A stretch of 64,000 bases of DNA from Rhynchosporium graminicola (lineage: Eukaryota; Ascomycota; Leotiomycetes; Helotiales; Ploettnerulaceae), in NCBI GenBank assembly GCA_900074885.1, contig FJUW01000020.1:212199-276198 (forward strand). The letters are read 5' to 3'. Each line of letters starts with the position of its first letter. The first letter of the stretch is position 1. A program made the translations under genes and the position numbers. Positions 22,732 to 36,208 of this stretch are shown in pieces. Below the pieces are notes generated by a model. The model was not told the DNA's origin and ran no database searches. It saw only the letters and a program-made list of their open reading frames with translations.

Positions 22732-24584
22732 CTTGGATTTCTGGATATGGTATACAATACTCTGCTATTTCTTTTCTTCTCTTTCGAATTACTGTGCGAG
22801 CATGGTTTGTTGATTCTAGTGTGATCTTGATTTGGTGTTATAGCTGTCGTGTTGACAAGTTCTTGCGTACTGATCGAAACTTGAATAATACAGGTAAGAT
22901 ACTGTATTTCAGGCAATTCACAATTCTCAGATGCAGGGCGTTGATGGTCTGATATGCATTTTATGATCAAGGTTAACCGGGCGTGCAAAGCAGGAGTGTG
23001 CTACCTTTTATTTCCAGAACACCCTCACGATAATGACCTTCACCGATCGTCGCGCACATGGAAAATACAATAAGCGTGGTACGTACCGGTACTTCCCCTC
23101 ATGCTTCTTGCCAGTAAGGCTCAGGTGTCTCGCCCTGTCTGAGTTATCCAACATCGGACTTGGAACACGCCACGAGGACTCATGTCTCGCAGATAAGCTA
23201 CCAAGTAATCAATGTAGCAAATTCGACAATGTTGCCTGCCCGCAGAAAATATGTACTCGGCATCTCTCGTCTTCGCCTTCCGCCTCTTCTCGACGCCCTG
23301 CTCGTCTATACCACAAAGACATCTTGACACATGCGACAGCTGTCTGTGTTTCACATGCTAGATATGTAGCGGTGTCATGTCATGAAAGCTCCTGAGAAAA
23401 GAGAAAGAAAAGTGTGGGTGGTTCAAGCCTAATCGTGTAAGCTGGAATAAAGCGCCGCTTGTGGCTGCGCCCGGTGTGAGCCTCTATGTAGTCGGGCGTC
23501 GGCTCGGAGGTGTGGTGGTACTTGAGTAGGTACGCAGGTGGAACAAGTCGGCTGTGAGGTAGTCGGTGTCGACTTCATGGGGGGTACGGGAGGTACTTGA
23601 AGATTAATGCCTGGGATGTTTTGTTCGGTTTTCTTTGGGAGGGATGCCGACGATCGAGGCTCTGAGATTGGATGTGTGCATGATACTCGGGCATAGATCA
23701 GGCTGCGGACCGGTTGAGGGTCTCTAGAAGATTCACAGCAGAGAAATGTAGATCTTGCGTGTAGGCAGCAATCCACCTCTACTTTCAAAGCACTGCTAAT
23801 TAGGCTCGAAATCCTTCATTGTTTGGACTTTGCAGCAGTGGCTTCCTCGTCCTGTTCGGTTATACAAGCGAGCGCCTTTCTGAATAACAACAATCTGGAG
23901 GACTGTCAGTCCATGCCACTCCGGTATCGTAGCTGGATTGTATATCTGTGCCTGGATAGGATGTTATATCATGAAAATGGTGCGAAGGGACAACTGGACT
24001 GTATTTAGATTCTTGGGAATCAAGCAATATTGTAAGCATTATGCAGGTTTTCAAGAAATCTGCTTTGAAAGTTCGTGTCCTTCTTCGAAACCAATAGAAG
24101 GATCTCCGCACTGAGATGCCTCAAAGCCAGCACCTTAGTATGAGCGATTACTGCCACCTTGCTGAATCTGATTGTCATTTCTTGATGCTCACGTTCTCCA
24201 AGGAATTCAGACTGAACCTTTTGGCCTAAATCGACTTCAAGAGACGGAGAGCTTACTATAGAGGTACCTTGGGCAGAACGTTCAAGCCGTGGACGAAGTT
24301 TGATAAAGCTCGATTATCAATATGTCTAAATTAGCAGGATTTTGCGGTAGGAAACGCGAGATGAAATGTCGATCTCAATACGAGAAGAACAGAATTGATG
24401 GTACAACGTTTCTTTCCCACGGTCAATGAAGATCTGATTGATTATTTTTACTTTCTCAACCCATAGCCTCGAGTAAACCTCCAGAGAAACACCAAAAGAA
24501 AATTACACAAATAGCAATCCGAAACGACAGATGTATTTCAACCAGACTTTCCCATGCTGTTCGTTGCCCGAAACTCGTCCCGGC
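22732..24584. other. Intergenic, 1.9 kb
   Basis: No gene supported. Frames at 23033-23395 (plus) and 23429-23788 (minus) are about 120 codons but Cys/Pro/Ser-random, with no domain. Confidence 0.4.
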
Positions 24585-24809
24585 TCACCCATTGTTATCT
24601 TTGTGCGCCTGCTTCTTCACATCATCGATGGCGCTTTCGAAAATACGACCGTAACGACCACTGTCATCAGCGGTTTGAGATTGATTTGAACCGCCGGTGC
24701 TGGCGTTCGAAGCCGGCTCGTGCGATGTTGCACTTGAGCCGGAGGACTTTGCGTTGGAGGAAGAGGTCTTGTCTGAGGAAGACGAGCTCTTGCCTGAGCT
24801 GGAAGACAT
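24585..24809 (-). CDS. Small Ser-rich protein
   Basis: 74 residues from a true ATG at 24809. The first 50 residues are a Ser/Asn/Lys low-complexity stretch; the last 25 (GRYGRIFESAIDDVKKQAHK) form an ordered-looking amphipathic helix that reads as real coding sequence. No signal peptide. It resembles short conserved fungal proteins of unknown role. The gene is alone, with no splice sites needed. A chance frame cannot be excluded because of the low complexity. Confidence 0.5.
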   Translation of the reverse strand: MSSSSGKSSSSSDKTSSSNAKSSGSSATSHEPASNASTGGSNQSQTADDSGRYGRIFESAIDDVKKQAHKDNNG

Positions 24810-27131
24810 GATGTAGGTGTTTGAGAGCGGGTTTGGGCTTTGTATGCAAGCCTTTGCTAAGACAGTGTCAGTCGAGTATGATCGGCGTCTTGATATGGAA
24901 GATCACCGGGTACTACTCACCTTTGAACAGTCTCAACTAGAGATTGGCTACCTGAATAGACTCAAAGGAGTGATATATTCGAGTACGATGTTTCTGTTCA
25001 TGCCTAGCTAAAGGATAGGGAGGACTCGGTGGAAATTCCACTGCTTTATAGACCTCACAGCGCGCCAAGATTAAGCACTTGCAGAAAGGCTGAAGGGAAC
25101 TTGACGCCCGATACAGCTCTGTGTGACGTACAAAGATGTTTACATCTGTGAAATGAAGGCTCTGACAAGCGGGGTACGTATCGTGAACGCCCACCACAGC
25201 TGCTTAACAACGGTGATATGATACAGGATCATATGCTGGCTTGAAATCTTGGCATGCTCGCAAGTTGGGCAGCGCCGCAGCAGCGCATGATCCAATGAGA
25301 AACAGGAGAACAGGTGGAAGTTTGGCAGATGAATACATTTTATGCACATCTTCGAGGCTTGCAAATTCTCAAAGCGAAGATCAGATGCGTATCAAGGTAC
25401 GTTCTGCTATTTGATCATAATAGTCAGGCTCGATAGGCCCTGGAAATTCGAAGCTCTGAGGATAGAGGTGCGGGAGGCACCTGGAAAAGGTCAGATCGTG
25501 AATGAATTGGTGATCGACAGAATCTAGCACGTCAAGTTCTAATATACAAAGACCGTTTGTGTATTCGGGACACCTCTATGTGAATTTGAATACTGGCAAT
25601 GTAGCCTGAGGATTTGCTGACATTCGGCGTGGACGAGGCTCCGGTACAGCTGAATGATTACTGCGACGATACATTTTTGTTAGTCTCTGAAGTGTTGCTT
25701 CGGAATGAACTTATGAGTAACTAGGCACGTTCAGATTCCGGACTAGACAGTCTCAGAAGAGGTGACTACTCTAATAGTCTGATTGACTCAATAAGCTCGA
25801 CAGTTTCCGCATTGTTAGCAATATCCTCAGCCCAGAAGACGAACCAGTATCATCCGATCCAGTGACTTTGCCGCATTCTGGTCCCATACCACACGAATTG
25901 GAGACGCAATAGCCATTTCGGGAACACGTTGGATTTGTCGAGAGAAGCCTCTTGCCTCTACTGTATGTGTTCACATGTCGAACCATGTGATTGGTACATC
26001 GCTGATGAATAACATCTGGGCAATCTAGGTGATAGGTTTCCCGTAGGTTACTTCTGCTGTTGGAGCAGTCGAGGACCTGAGGTCGGAATGACGAATACCA
26101 GGCTGAAATTGGCTGGGAGTAATTATCTTGTGTGGTTGTATATGATTATCGATAGTCGATGATGGACGTATCGAGGATATATTACTGATGTCTTGATTGT
26201 ATCTCGGCTTGACGAGTTGATGATTGCGGCACTAGAAATGTTGCCTAAGAGATAGGACTGATTTCGAAACTTGGTATGAGCAAGTGAGCAAGTGAGGAGT
26301 ATATAGAGATCTTCACTGCATTCTGTGCTTGCTTCATGAATCTTCGCATTCTAAGACGACAAAGTGTACGCTTCTCGTCCCACAGGGAGATAGGCTAATA
26401 GAAGCAACCATTAGAAAGGTTTTGCAAGGTCCTGTACCATTCAACGTCCTCCTCCAAAACTGGCTATCGTTCATGACAACGCTGTTGCTAGGTGAGATAT
26501 TTTCCCTGATTCTGAGTTTCTGAAGTATCGCCCAAGTAATATAGTCAGCCAGAATGGTTGCATTTATTGACGTCTCGACTTCTATACTGGCTGGACCATA
26601 TAGCAATCTTGCTGTTAGCTTTCCTCACACGAAACATATCGGCCATCTCCGCACAACGCTTGCACAACACAACTTCAACCAACCTTTCTGGTCACGTTCA
26701 TGTTCAACTAGCGACAAAAATTGATTCCCGTACTATAGGTACTTTCGATCTCACTCGGGCGGGCTGCTCTTGAGATGGGAAAAATTGAGGATTGTGGGAG
26801 CATGGCCCTTTGCTTGTACCCCAGTAACTCAATGCTCACAGGCTAAGAAATGATAAATCGGCAGTATGCTTGACCTCAGCCACTGTATTTTGCCAGGCCG
26901 GTTTATCGAGATGAGATCCGCAAGTGGATTTCATCCAGGTGAATTATTAACGTGTTATTGATTAATCTCAAGGTCTTCAGACCAGCAAAATGACGATTCC
27001 CAGACTAGGAACTGAACCACACACTGATGTAACCAGTTACCTATCGCGACTAACACCACGCTAACCAGATCATGTACTCCTCAATCACCACGACTTCCCA
27101 TAAAATTTACCAGCCCCTGGGTCGAGAGTAT
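24810..27131. other. Intergenic, 2.3 kb
   Basis: No supported gene. Several frames of 60-90 codons on both strands show no domain or splice logic. Confidence 0.45.
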
Positions 27132-29265
27132 TCATGACATGGCAAACTTCGATCTCGCTCTAAGCTTCGCACCAAAAATCCACAAGGCAAACATGCCAAC
27201 GATGCCAATGACACTCAAGCCACCAAGAACACTGACGCCTTTCCCAACTCCCAAGTTGATGAAAAGGGGTCTTCCGAACAATATGCTACCGCACGCAAAA
27301 GCGCTTCTCAAGAAGTCATTCCCGGCAAAAAGACTAGCCGCATACTGCGGATAGGACAAGGGGACATAGACGAAGATGCACTGCATGACGACAAACACAC
27401 TCGCACCATAAATCGTGATACCAATCGTAGGAGCAATCCAATGGATCGATTCTCTCGCAGTCCAACCGAAGACGAAGAGTCCTATCGTAGGTCCGAAACA
27501 AGCGAAGAGCGCAGGCACGAGGCGAGACTCCTGCGCACGGAGACCGTGGGCTTGGATATCTGGGATGAGATAGAAGTAGAGATATGCGCAGTAGATCGCG
27601 ATGCCGATGATGCAAGCTACGAGGATACAGGTGAATACTACACCGATCATGCCTAGTGAGAAGCCGTAATAGACAGGGTAAACCAGTGGGAAGACTTCGA
27701 AGAACGAGTACTGTGGTGATTGAGACGTTAGCAATTACTCATATTTGACTATCTCAGGAGTGCTCTTGGAGTAAAATACTCCAGAGAAACTCTCTCGGGG
27801 GTGAGAGGCTACTGCCCGAACACTTACGTAGATTCCATAGATGATAGCAGTGTAGACGTTCACGAAAGCTATGGCGGGGTCTTTGATAGTGATTTCTATA
27901 GGCTTGACGATCGCGTCGACGAGGATCTTGGAGGCTGTCATTTCCTTTTGGTCAATTTCGGATTGAGAGAGTAGTCGGTTGTCGCCTGTTAATTTGCGGA
28001 GGCGCTTGGCACGGCGAAGGAGGATGTTAGGTGTAGATGTCTCAGGAAGGAGCATGAACATCACAAGGAAGATTGGCCCGGCGGCCATGAGGATCTCCCA
28101 GAGTGACCATCTCCAATTTTTGGCTGTGACTGCAAACCCGGAGAGGAGAGGCCCAAGGGCTGGACCACAGTAGGCTGCTGAGACCCAGGCGACGAGGGCG
28201 TATGGTAGGTAGAGGAGCGAATACATGTCCTGCATCGTAGCTGCTCCGTTTGCGAGGCAAGGAGAACCAAAGAAACCTTGTAGGAAGCGGAGAACGAGAA
28301 GACCTGCGAAGTTGTCGACCATTGCTGTTGGGAGTGAGAGGATCGTGAAGAGTGCCATTGTTGAAGCATATACTGGAGAACGGCCGATGATGGGGATTTC
28401 GGAAAGAGGTGCCCAGAGAAGGGGGCCTATCCCATAACTGCAACGACGTTAGCCATATAATGTTTTGTGAAGATCTCTGATCGAGGTAGTATAAGATTCT
28501 GGTCAGGCTCGGACTTACGCGAGAACGTAGAGGGAGAGAGGGAGTGCTGCGTCGACTGGGCGGAGACCCCATTTTGTAATAACGCCTTCTTCGGAGGACG
28601 TGTAGATCGCTGAGCCGGTGTAGACGACGAATGTATACAAACAGATGACTATCGAGACGAAGGCACGTTTGCCGTTACTCCACTGAATTTGTGTTAGTGC
28701 TGAATAGATTGATATCTCAGGAAAGGGGTTCCCAAGGAAAGCATGTCAGAGATCTAATTACATTTTGAGGATTTGCAGGATCGTCGGTAGTGTACCAATC
28801 CACGAGAATGTGACCGTCGGAGGTCTTCAGTGGGACAATCGGGCGGGTTTCTGTGCGAGCGAGCGAGAGTTGAGCTTCGAGTTCTAGCCTGGCCTCGGTG
28901 TAGGGTATAGTTTCAAGACGACTCTTGGTTCGACTCAAGGAGAGAGCTTCGACATCTTTGTCTGGAGGTGAGTATGGCGAGGAATCTTCTTTCTCGGTGC
29001 GAGCTTTCTCGAGTTCCGATGTATCTGCTGTCTCGGAATCGGTAGAATCAGTCGATTTCAACTGTTGCCGTTTAACATGATCCTCGGTACCACGAGACTT
29101 GGTTCTGGTGTGTGTAGTAGGGGTTTGCTCAGATGCGTTCAAGAGCGCGTTGTATGTTGCTGGAAGCTCGAAGCCTGCTTTCTCTTCTGGGTATTGGAGA
29201 TATTTGCCCTTGGAGACCCATCGGATGATTTGACCCAGTGGAGCTTCTCTCAGGAGGTCCGACAT
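27132..29265 (-). CDS. MFS transporter, DHA1 family, four exons
   Basis: Rebuilt model, 618 residues: exon 1 29265-28762, exon 2 28682-28519, exon 3 28437-27828, exon 4 27710-27132. Introns are 79, 81 and 117 nt; exon sums keep frame at each join. Seen: a long hydrophilic N-terminus with acidic/Ser-rich stretches, the entry motif DPANPQN-WSNGKRA created by the first join, YGIGPLLWAPLSEIP after exon 2, the helix-5 region FLQGFFGSPCLANG, NWRWSLWEI, the central charged loop, and the C-terminal six helices in exon 4. Known: this is the DHA1 drug:H+ antiporter layout (Tpo/Flr1-like plasma-membrane exporters). Substrate unknown. It differs in intron content and loops from the intronless transporter at 4.8-6.6 kb, so the two are not recent copies. 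Confidence 0.92.
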
Positions 29266-32200
29266 GATTCAGAGGCCTTTGCGGTTTTTTGTTTGGAGGT
29301 GGAAGCTCAGGTATTGGGCTGATCTTATCCGTTGATAATAAAAGAAGCGAAAGCTGAGGAGGAGGGTAGTGGGCCAAATCGAAGAAGTGAGTTGGAAATG
29401 GAGACACGGAAGCACGGAAGCACGACTTTCACTTGAAATTTGAATAATGACAATGAGAAAACAAACGAGGGGAAACTTTCAATACCTATATACTTCCGTT
29501 TGCACGAGCACTACTCCATGCTATCAACTGCGAGTTTCAACCCTGGTGATATTCCACTCAGGGATGGTAGGTAAGCAGCTGCAGCCAGCCTTACAAACGC
29601 ATACAGCACTTTATCACCGAATTCACGGTTTCAACTCGCTATTCAATATATAAGCACGCACTGACTCACCTACAGACCAGTATGAAACGAGAATGAAGGG
29701 GACCGAAATGTAGCTACCCAGGTTGCGTGGACTCAGTACCAACGGATGTAAGCAATGGCGTTTTCAGGATGGCGCATCCTGCTGAATAATGCCCAGCATC
29801 CATGACGCAGGAATTCGAGCCTTTTCATTGTAACGGTAAATGCTTTGTGAGTGCCGTGAATGATGTGACTCGCAGGCTTCAGGCTGAACATAAAGACTAG
29901 AGAGTATTCTCACAATATTTGGATTACTGAACATCAGAATCCCTTCGAACTGGTCCGGGCTTGGTCCGCCGGCTAACTGTTGTCATTTTAGTGATTGAGA
30001 ATTTGATTGTAGAAAAAAAGGTGTACATAATGGTACTCCGATGTTGTCTCTGTGATAGGCGTAAAGTATAGCGACTGTCGGTCGACCTGGTTCGTAGCTG
30101 GGAATAGTGGCATGTTCAACCAGGGTGTAAGCAAATTTCGCTCTCAAGTATCATAAAATGAAAGGAAAAGGCTACGATTGGAACATCTGCCGAAGTCACA
30201 TCCGTTGATTGAAGCACGCACCGAGCAATGAAAGCTTGCGTCGTGTGTTGATCGAGGCAACTTTCAAAAAGGGAAAATTGGCGGAAGTCGTAATCGTCTC
30301 CTGCGGACAACATACATAAATCACATGATCTTAGTGCCAATCTTGGATCTGTTTTTCGATTCAATTTAGTCGATGAAAAGAATGTTTGTCAGTCAGTCCC
30401 GGTGTCTCTAGCTCATAGCCTCATAGCACCGATCACAGGCATATTTACTCCGTAATGTGGTATAACGTATAATTTGGTAAGGTCACATGATGCATGCGCT
30501 GAATGCAGTGCACGAGCCTCGAAAGTTGCAACTTATCCATTAGAATTCGTGGTAGAAAGATAGTATACTCATGCATTAATAATTCTACTGTCTGTATAAA
30601 TAAAAGGTAGATACCCTGCTTGGCGCTAAGCTCTCAGCTTACTCCTTTACTCATACCGTGCTTTGAAATCCATCGTAACGCAACTTCAGATCAACGCACA
30701 GTCTTCACCAAGACCCAATATATTACTCAGAGATCCAGAAATCATGCACAGGCCTTATAAGCTTTCTTCCATCCTCCGCCGAACACGGCCCTTTCTCAGT
30801 AAAGTTGATCTGATATCACTCTTTGAGCTGGCTTAAACGCGAAGAATATCTTCTGAAACCACTGGTACGGCATCTAGTATTTCAAAGAAGGCTCGGTACC
30901 ACTACCGGTCTTACTAATCCTCTAAAGATAGTCAAGTTACTGAGGTTACGGCATTTTCGAAACTCGGAATTGCGCAGTTGAGCTGATGAATGATGAGAAG
31001 GAGGACTTGAAGGTCATCACGCCAAGAACAAAAAGTGAACACCTTCTAGGCCATCTTAATCAAAAGTCCTTTCGGATTCAATGAGAAAACAAAAAGAAAA
31101 ACCAGACATATGTAATGGATATTTCCCACTGATCACACATATCTCCCTCCGCAACTGTTACCTCCTCTCCATCGTCAACTCTTGACACGATTCTCCGCTT
31201 CAAAACAACCATGTAATCTAGCATTCTAGTCCTATAAATCATACTGGTTGTATGAGGTGGATATCAGAAGTGCAGAATACATTGGCATCGTGGCCTGGTT
31301 GGGGGCTCAACGAGATTAAGAAGAGGCGGGGAATTCACTTTTGAATGTCGGGAAGGAAATCGGGCTTCTGATAACTGTAATGAGAGGAAATGTCCGAAAG
31401 GATGTAAGGGTGCGATGAAATTCGTAGATGTGAAAGTAGCTTTACACGTGGAGGTATTATAAGCAATTACTAGCCGCGGTAATGGGTGGTTGGATATCTT
31501 GATACTTGAAGAAGAGATGTTCAATACTATAAAGCAACTTCGAATTAATATTGAAAACTGAAACGCGTATGAATGAAACAGAAAGTTCTTCTTTCAATAG
31601 ACATTGAACATAAACGCGACGAAATATCTCGAAGCTCATACTCTGTTAAAGCACTGTATACAGGTTCAACAGCCCGCACCCGGTACAACTCTTACCAGCT
31701 ATCCGATGAAAGCAAGTTTCTCCCAAGGATCTTGTAAGATGGCGCCAAACAGCCGAATATGTCATCTGATGCCCGCGGTAATCCAGAGATATCTTCATCT
31801 CGATGTCAGCAGGACCCGACACGGCCTTTACCGATGCCGCGCCGGCATGATGCTGATTTACATCATTTCAGGGGTAAATTGGCTTTGCCAACCAAAGAAA
31901 TAGTGCGATCTCCGTGGTTTAGCGAATATCTTTGTTGTTCCGCTATCTCTCTCTTGGATCATCGTCCGCGCTGCAAGTGCTCAGCATGTTGATCTTCCAT
32001 CATACCATCACCGAAAAACCTTTCGTCAAGTGACTTGCACGAATGCCAAGATGTCGCCAGTGGCGAACCCACACCGGTGCACACCTTGCCTTTGAGAAAA
32101 CGAGTATAGATGTGATTTTCTTAAATCTCAATATATCTCGTGATAAAGCAACCTGTTAATCTTGCTCTTGGTAATGTACCATCCGCGCCCGGCAATATTA

Positions 32201-32460
32201 CTCTGCCTCCCTTTACAAAGCCTTCCCCGGAATATAGGTGCAAATGGCTAACGCACTACATGAAGAAGCAATAACTGTATAAAATGAGTAGCATAAGGCC
32301 CTCAAAGCATGATAAACAAACCTCGTAATATCCGCCGTCCATGAGGTGTTTTGATCCCCCCGAGGTGTCTGGCTGCTCAAGAGGCTCTCTGCTTCTTGTT
32401 AGGTTGTCCACCATCTTGGTCTTCATTCAGTCGTTTCTTCTCAGCCTTGAGATCCTCACT
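29266..32460. other. Gene-poor stretch, 3.2 kb
   Basis: No protein gene supported. The only promoter-like signal is a TATA motif near 30595 followed by a pyrimidine-rich leader and a 30-codon frame (listed separately). The rest is AT-rich with short random frames. Confidence 0.45.
30594..30608 (+). promoter_or_regulatory. TATA-box-like element upstream of a tiny ORF
   Basis: TATAAATAAAAGG is followed about 40-140 bases later by C/T-rich and CA-rich leader-like sequence (30640-30740), as in strongly expressed fungal genes. The first ATG downstream (30744) opens only 30 codons (to 30836). It could be a relic promoter, a short-peptide gene with unseen introns, or chance. Confidence 0.25.
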
Positions 32461-33279
32461 TCACAAATACTTGTGGCGATTGAAGACATGCCACGGTGCA
32501 AAGCGCAGTTTTGGCTTCGTGGCAGCATCGACCTGCGCCCTGGCAACCATATTGGCAACACAACCACCTCTACGGACTACATTCAGATAAGCGTAACCAC
32601 CATTCGTTGCATCCCAAATTAGCCTGTCAATCATATACGACATGAGTTTGTGTGGTTCGAATTCTCCGTCTCCCTTGTGGACCACTCCAATTTTCTCCAT
32701 CATCCATGTCCATTCGGCCACAGGACATCCCAGGAATATGAATGTTTGGTCACTCTGCGAAAACAAACCCTTATCTGTCGCCGCGTCTCGTCTCATTATT
32801 GCCTTCATCGTTTCGTTCTGTAGCTTTGGACATTGCAAAGTCCTACCAAGGCACCAATTGATGATATCTCCCTCGGTAGTATCAAAAGCACTGCCAGGAT
32901 GTCCGCAATCAAGTTCTCCTCGATATACGAATCTTAGAATGGCATCGAAGTCGGTCCATGTGTTGAATGGATAACCTCTAACAAGGATTTCCCATTCGAG
33001 GATTGGCCAAGATCTATCGTGAGGTAGAAGGTCCTGAAAGCGCTCGGAAATTGCACAAATGGGTCCTCTGGCAACGAACACTCGTGAGTGTGGACCAAAA
33101 TCCCCAAATTACCCGTCATCAGAGTAGTCGTCGCCCTCTTCTGCACTATTGTGAATTTCGATCATACCAGAAGCCCAAAGTCTGGTAATGGTCAGACAAC
33201 ACATCAGTCGATTCAGAAAAGATTCTTACCCACGTACGTATTTGACTTCCTTTCTGCTTTTACCAGGATTCTTGGCCAT
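32461..33279 (-). pseudogene. BTB-like family copy A, with in-frame stop
   Basis: Exon 1 33279-33230 (50 nt, MAKNPGKSRKEVKYVR), a 48-nt phase-2 intron, then a frame from 33181 to 32461. The start matches intact copy D (IEIH for IEIK after the join). Later landmarks are shared: FVYRGELD, CPKLQNET, and PWHVFNRHKYL near the end. A single TAA at 33109-33111 interrupts the frame between SDDG and FGDFG. Either it is a disabling stop, or the 45-nt GTAATT..TTGCCAG stretch (33110 down to 33066) is a frame-neutral intron that removes it. I favour the stop because the excised piece contains the β-strand-like HSRVFVAR that precedes ICAISERF. Translation could still start at an internal site. Function unknown. 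Confidence 0.6.
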
Positions 33280-36208
33280 GTCTTCTGCGAGACTTGGGAT
33301 TGGATCTTCTTAGTCATCATCGTATTCCTCCTCCTCGCTGTCATTGGCGTCCACGAACCTTCTTCATCTGTCCTGCCCTTAGACCTGCTATTAATGTTTG
33401 AGTCAGCTAGTTGCCCCATAGATGACTTATGGATGAGTGAATCAGACACTCGCGGTAATATAATCGGGGCTAGCTCATGCACACCATTGGACTCCCCATT
33501 CTTGTCTCTCGGACCTTGGGATGGCGCCGACATGGTCAGCGCATTCATTTTGTGGACAGTCATGGTGATGATCGTCGCGTGGTCTCCGGGATTCTTTTCT
33601 GAGCTTGGCTACTTCAACACTCAGGATATCTGGGAATCTTGGACAGGAAGAGGTTTCAACGCGTCACTGGGGAAATAGGCGGCACGTTAGAATCACTCGA
33701 GGAAGGCACCTCTAGCGCATTTTCTAAGCGAGTACTTTCGAGGTGTCAGTTGCGACTTCTCGACGCTCCCTTGGAGTGAAAATATTGGTATGGAATCGAA
33801 TACGAATTGTTATGATGTAAGGTCAGCTTTTTATTAATTTAAGCATTATGTTCGTCCATAGAGAGAAGAAATTAGTGTACTATTGCACGCGATGTGGCCA
33901 ATCCGTGCCCTTTTCTTTGTGCTCTTCACGACTGGGTAAGGAAACATCTAGAGTTTCTCTTTGAAGAGAGAAAACCGAGATGCTGCAGATATTTGATAGC
34001 TGGTATCCTTTCTATAACTTTGAGGGCTCGAGTGAAAGACCCCCAGCCCACAGATGACGTACCTATATATGGTATCACGACCCAACAACCGAGATGGGGA
34101 GACTGTTTACGGGGTTATAAGAAGCAGGTATTTAGATAAGCTAGTTGCTAGATTGGTCGTATCTTAATCATTGACGGCTATCGGTGACTGTAGTAGGGAC
34201 ATGCGTACTTATTCTTTGTGATATCTGTGAAGGCAATGGTCGATCATCTAAATAATGCACTTAAAATGCGAAGAAGTAAGCAGGACGTTGAAATTTTACT
34301 ACGGGATGTTTAATGAGAATGATGGCTACATGGTAAGGTATGGATATTTAGGAGAAGGCTCACGGGAAGAGGTTTAGGGAGGGCTGAAAACTTCAAGGCT
34401 ATCTGTGCATAAGAGCTAGATTGAATTGCTGAGAAGTGACTCGCTTCAAAGCAAACAGTCAGTAAATCCTCAACCGGCTTGGAGGGAGTATCTACGCCTT
34501 GGCGTGATCCCGAAATCCGAGTTATGATATACAGCTTACAGCATTCCGGATATCGCATTTATGTATGCCACCTCAAGAAGACACTTGTTTGGATACTATT
34601 AAGAGTGTGCTAAATCTCAAGACGGTATTTCATACCACTCAGCCAGACTAAGGACAAAGCCTGAAATTATCACTTGGCATTCCATGACCTTGCGAACTCG
34701 ACTGCACAAAGGATTGTTCGTAAGACTGCTCATCTACTTTACAACTGTCAAGCGATCTGGGTTGAAAGCGAAGAGTATCACTATGCTATAGACTGTCTTC
34801 CCGTACGTGATGCACTAACTTATTGTCCTTGAGATGAATGAGACCGAACAGCCTGCTTGTGTTCACCAGGCAAGTACACGACCAGTATTGACTAAGGTAT
34901 TAGGGAATCAGCACCAGTTCTGCTCTCAGCGTGCTAACAGAAGTACGTGAAGATAAATAGAGATCGAATGTGATAGACATTCGTATTGAGCTTCAACGAG
35001 TTGATCCAGTCGGCAGAGTGAGAGTGAGGAACGGCAACACTCAGACCCGCTTTTCAGTGAATTCGTACTGAAACATGATGACGAAAAGTTGAAATCGCCA
35101 TAAGTGTGATATTAGAATATAGAACTAAGTGGAAAATAGTCGCTGGCTGTAGAGGTCTTCGTCCTCCTGGAGACTAGTCCTAAGCTGGTATACTAAGCGA
35201 CTTCGTATGAAGAATTGGAAACTTATAGCTATCGATTACTTGCAAACAGAAATACTTGGTCTAGTCGTCCTTCTTTCTCTCTCTTCTGGGTCTGTTGCCT
35301 CTGTATTGCTCGGAATATCTGCATCGAAGTGGCAGCAACAGGCAGAGGTCTGAGCAAGGGTTGCTACGGAGTTCGACTCCGCATCCGCAGATTTTATTAC
35401 ATATTATCGACCATTCACAATTGCCCCTACAAAGCACCTCATCTTGCACCTAAGTGCACGAATTCAAAGCTTACTCTAAGCCTAGCACATACCCGAATCC
35501 TAACCATGACGCTGACTGTCCTAAGTTCATAACTGCTCGCAGGCTCGCAATTGAATTCCCTAAACCCTTAACCATGAGGGCATTCAGAGCTTGGACCTGA
35601 AAGAGAGTGAGAGCGGGACATTCTCTTTTGAGATTACCCCAACAGGTTTAGCTGTATGGTCGATATACTTCGCGGTAGTTGAAATCCATCCGCGCCACGA
35701 ATCCGATCTGAAGTGGCCTGATATTTTCGGATTAATAAAATGACTTCGTGGTACAACAGTTCGTAAAGATTCGTCTTCGAGATTCCACCAGTAACGTTCG
35801 AAAGTATCTAAATGTGCCAAGTCAAAGAAAAGCGGAATTTAAGCTTTGCCGCAGTTTCTGGGTACAAGGAAGGATTCCGTGGAGTCGCAAGGGTATCATG
35901 TCTTTCGCCTCCCGGTTCAAATTACAATTGCCCAATTGAAAGTGAGAACGACACCTCGCAGTGCACGAGATAAACCGTCTGGTCAAAACCTTCGTATATT
36001 CGGGGGTAAAGATTAATTACCCGGTACTTTGTGATCCCTTTCTAATCTAAACTTTCATATATTCGGGAAAGAAGCCTATTTCAGATCCCTTTAAACTATA
36101 CATATGCTCATATTAATGAAAGGTAAGTAAGTGACCAACCGCCGAGGTCATGGAAGGTGGTCGCTGCTGTATTTCACTCGCGTCTTTGCAATTCTATTCA
36201 ATATCATC
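33280..36208. other. Gene-poor stretch, 2.9 kb
   Basis: No supported gene between BTB-like copy A and the GH30 gene. Short AT-rich frames only. The last 150 bases before 36209 are the probable GH30 promoter, with several TATA-like stretches and an early ATG at 36118 that leads nowhere. Confidence 0.45.

Noticed and set aside
23429..23788. 119-codon minus-strand frame
   Set aside because: Cys/Pro/Ser-rich random-looking protein without domain, splice support or neighbours that suggest a gene.
33088..33678. 196-codon plus-strand frame with a hydrophobic stretch
   Set aside because: It overlaps the start of BTB-like copy A on the other strand, has no family features, and a competing open frame lies opposite.
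35340..35400. tRNA-like GGAGTTCGACTCC
   Set aside because: The T-arm cannot form a 5-bp stem with a 7-nt loop (second pair mismatched), and no D-arm or acceptor stem was found. It is a simple hairpin.
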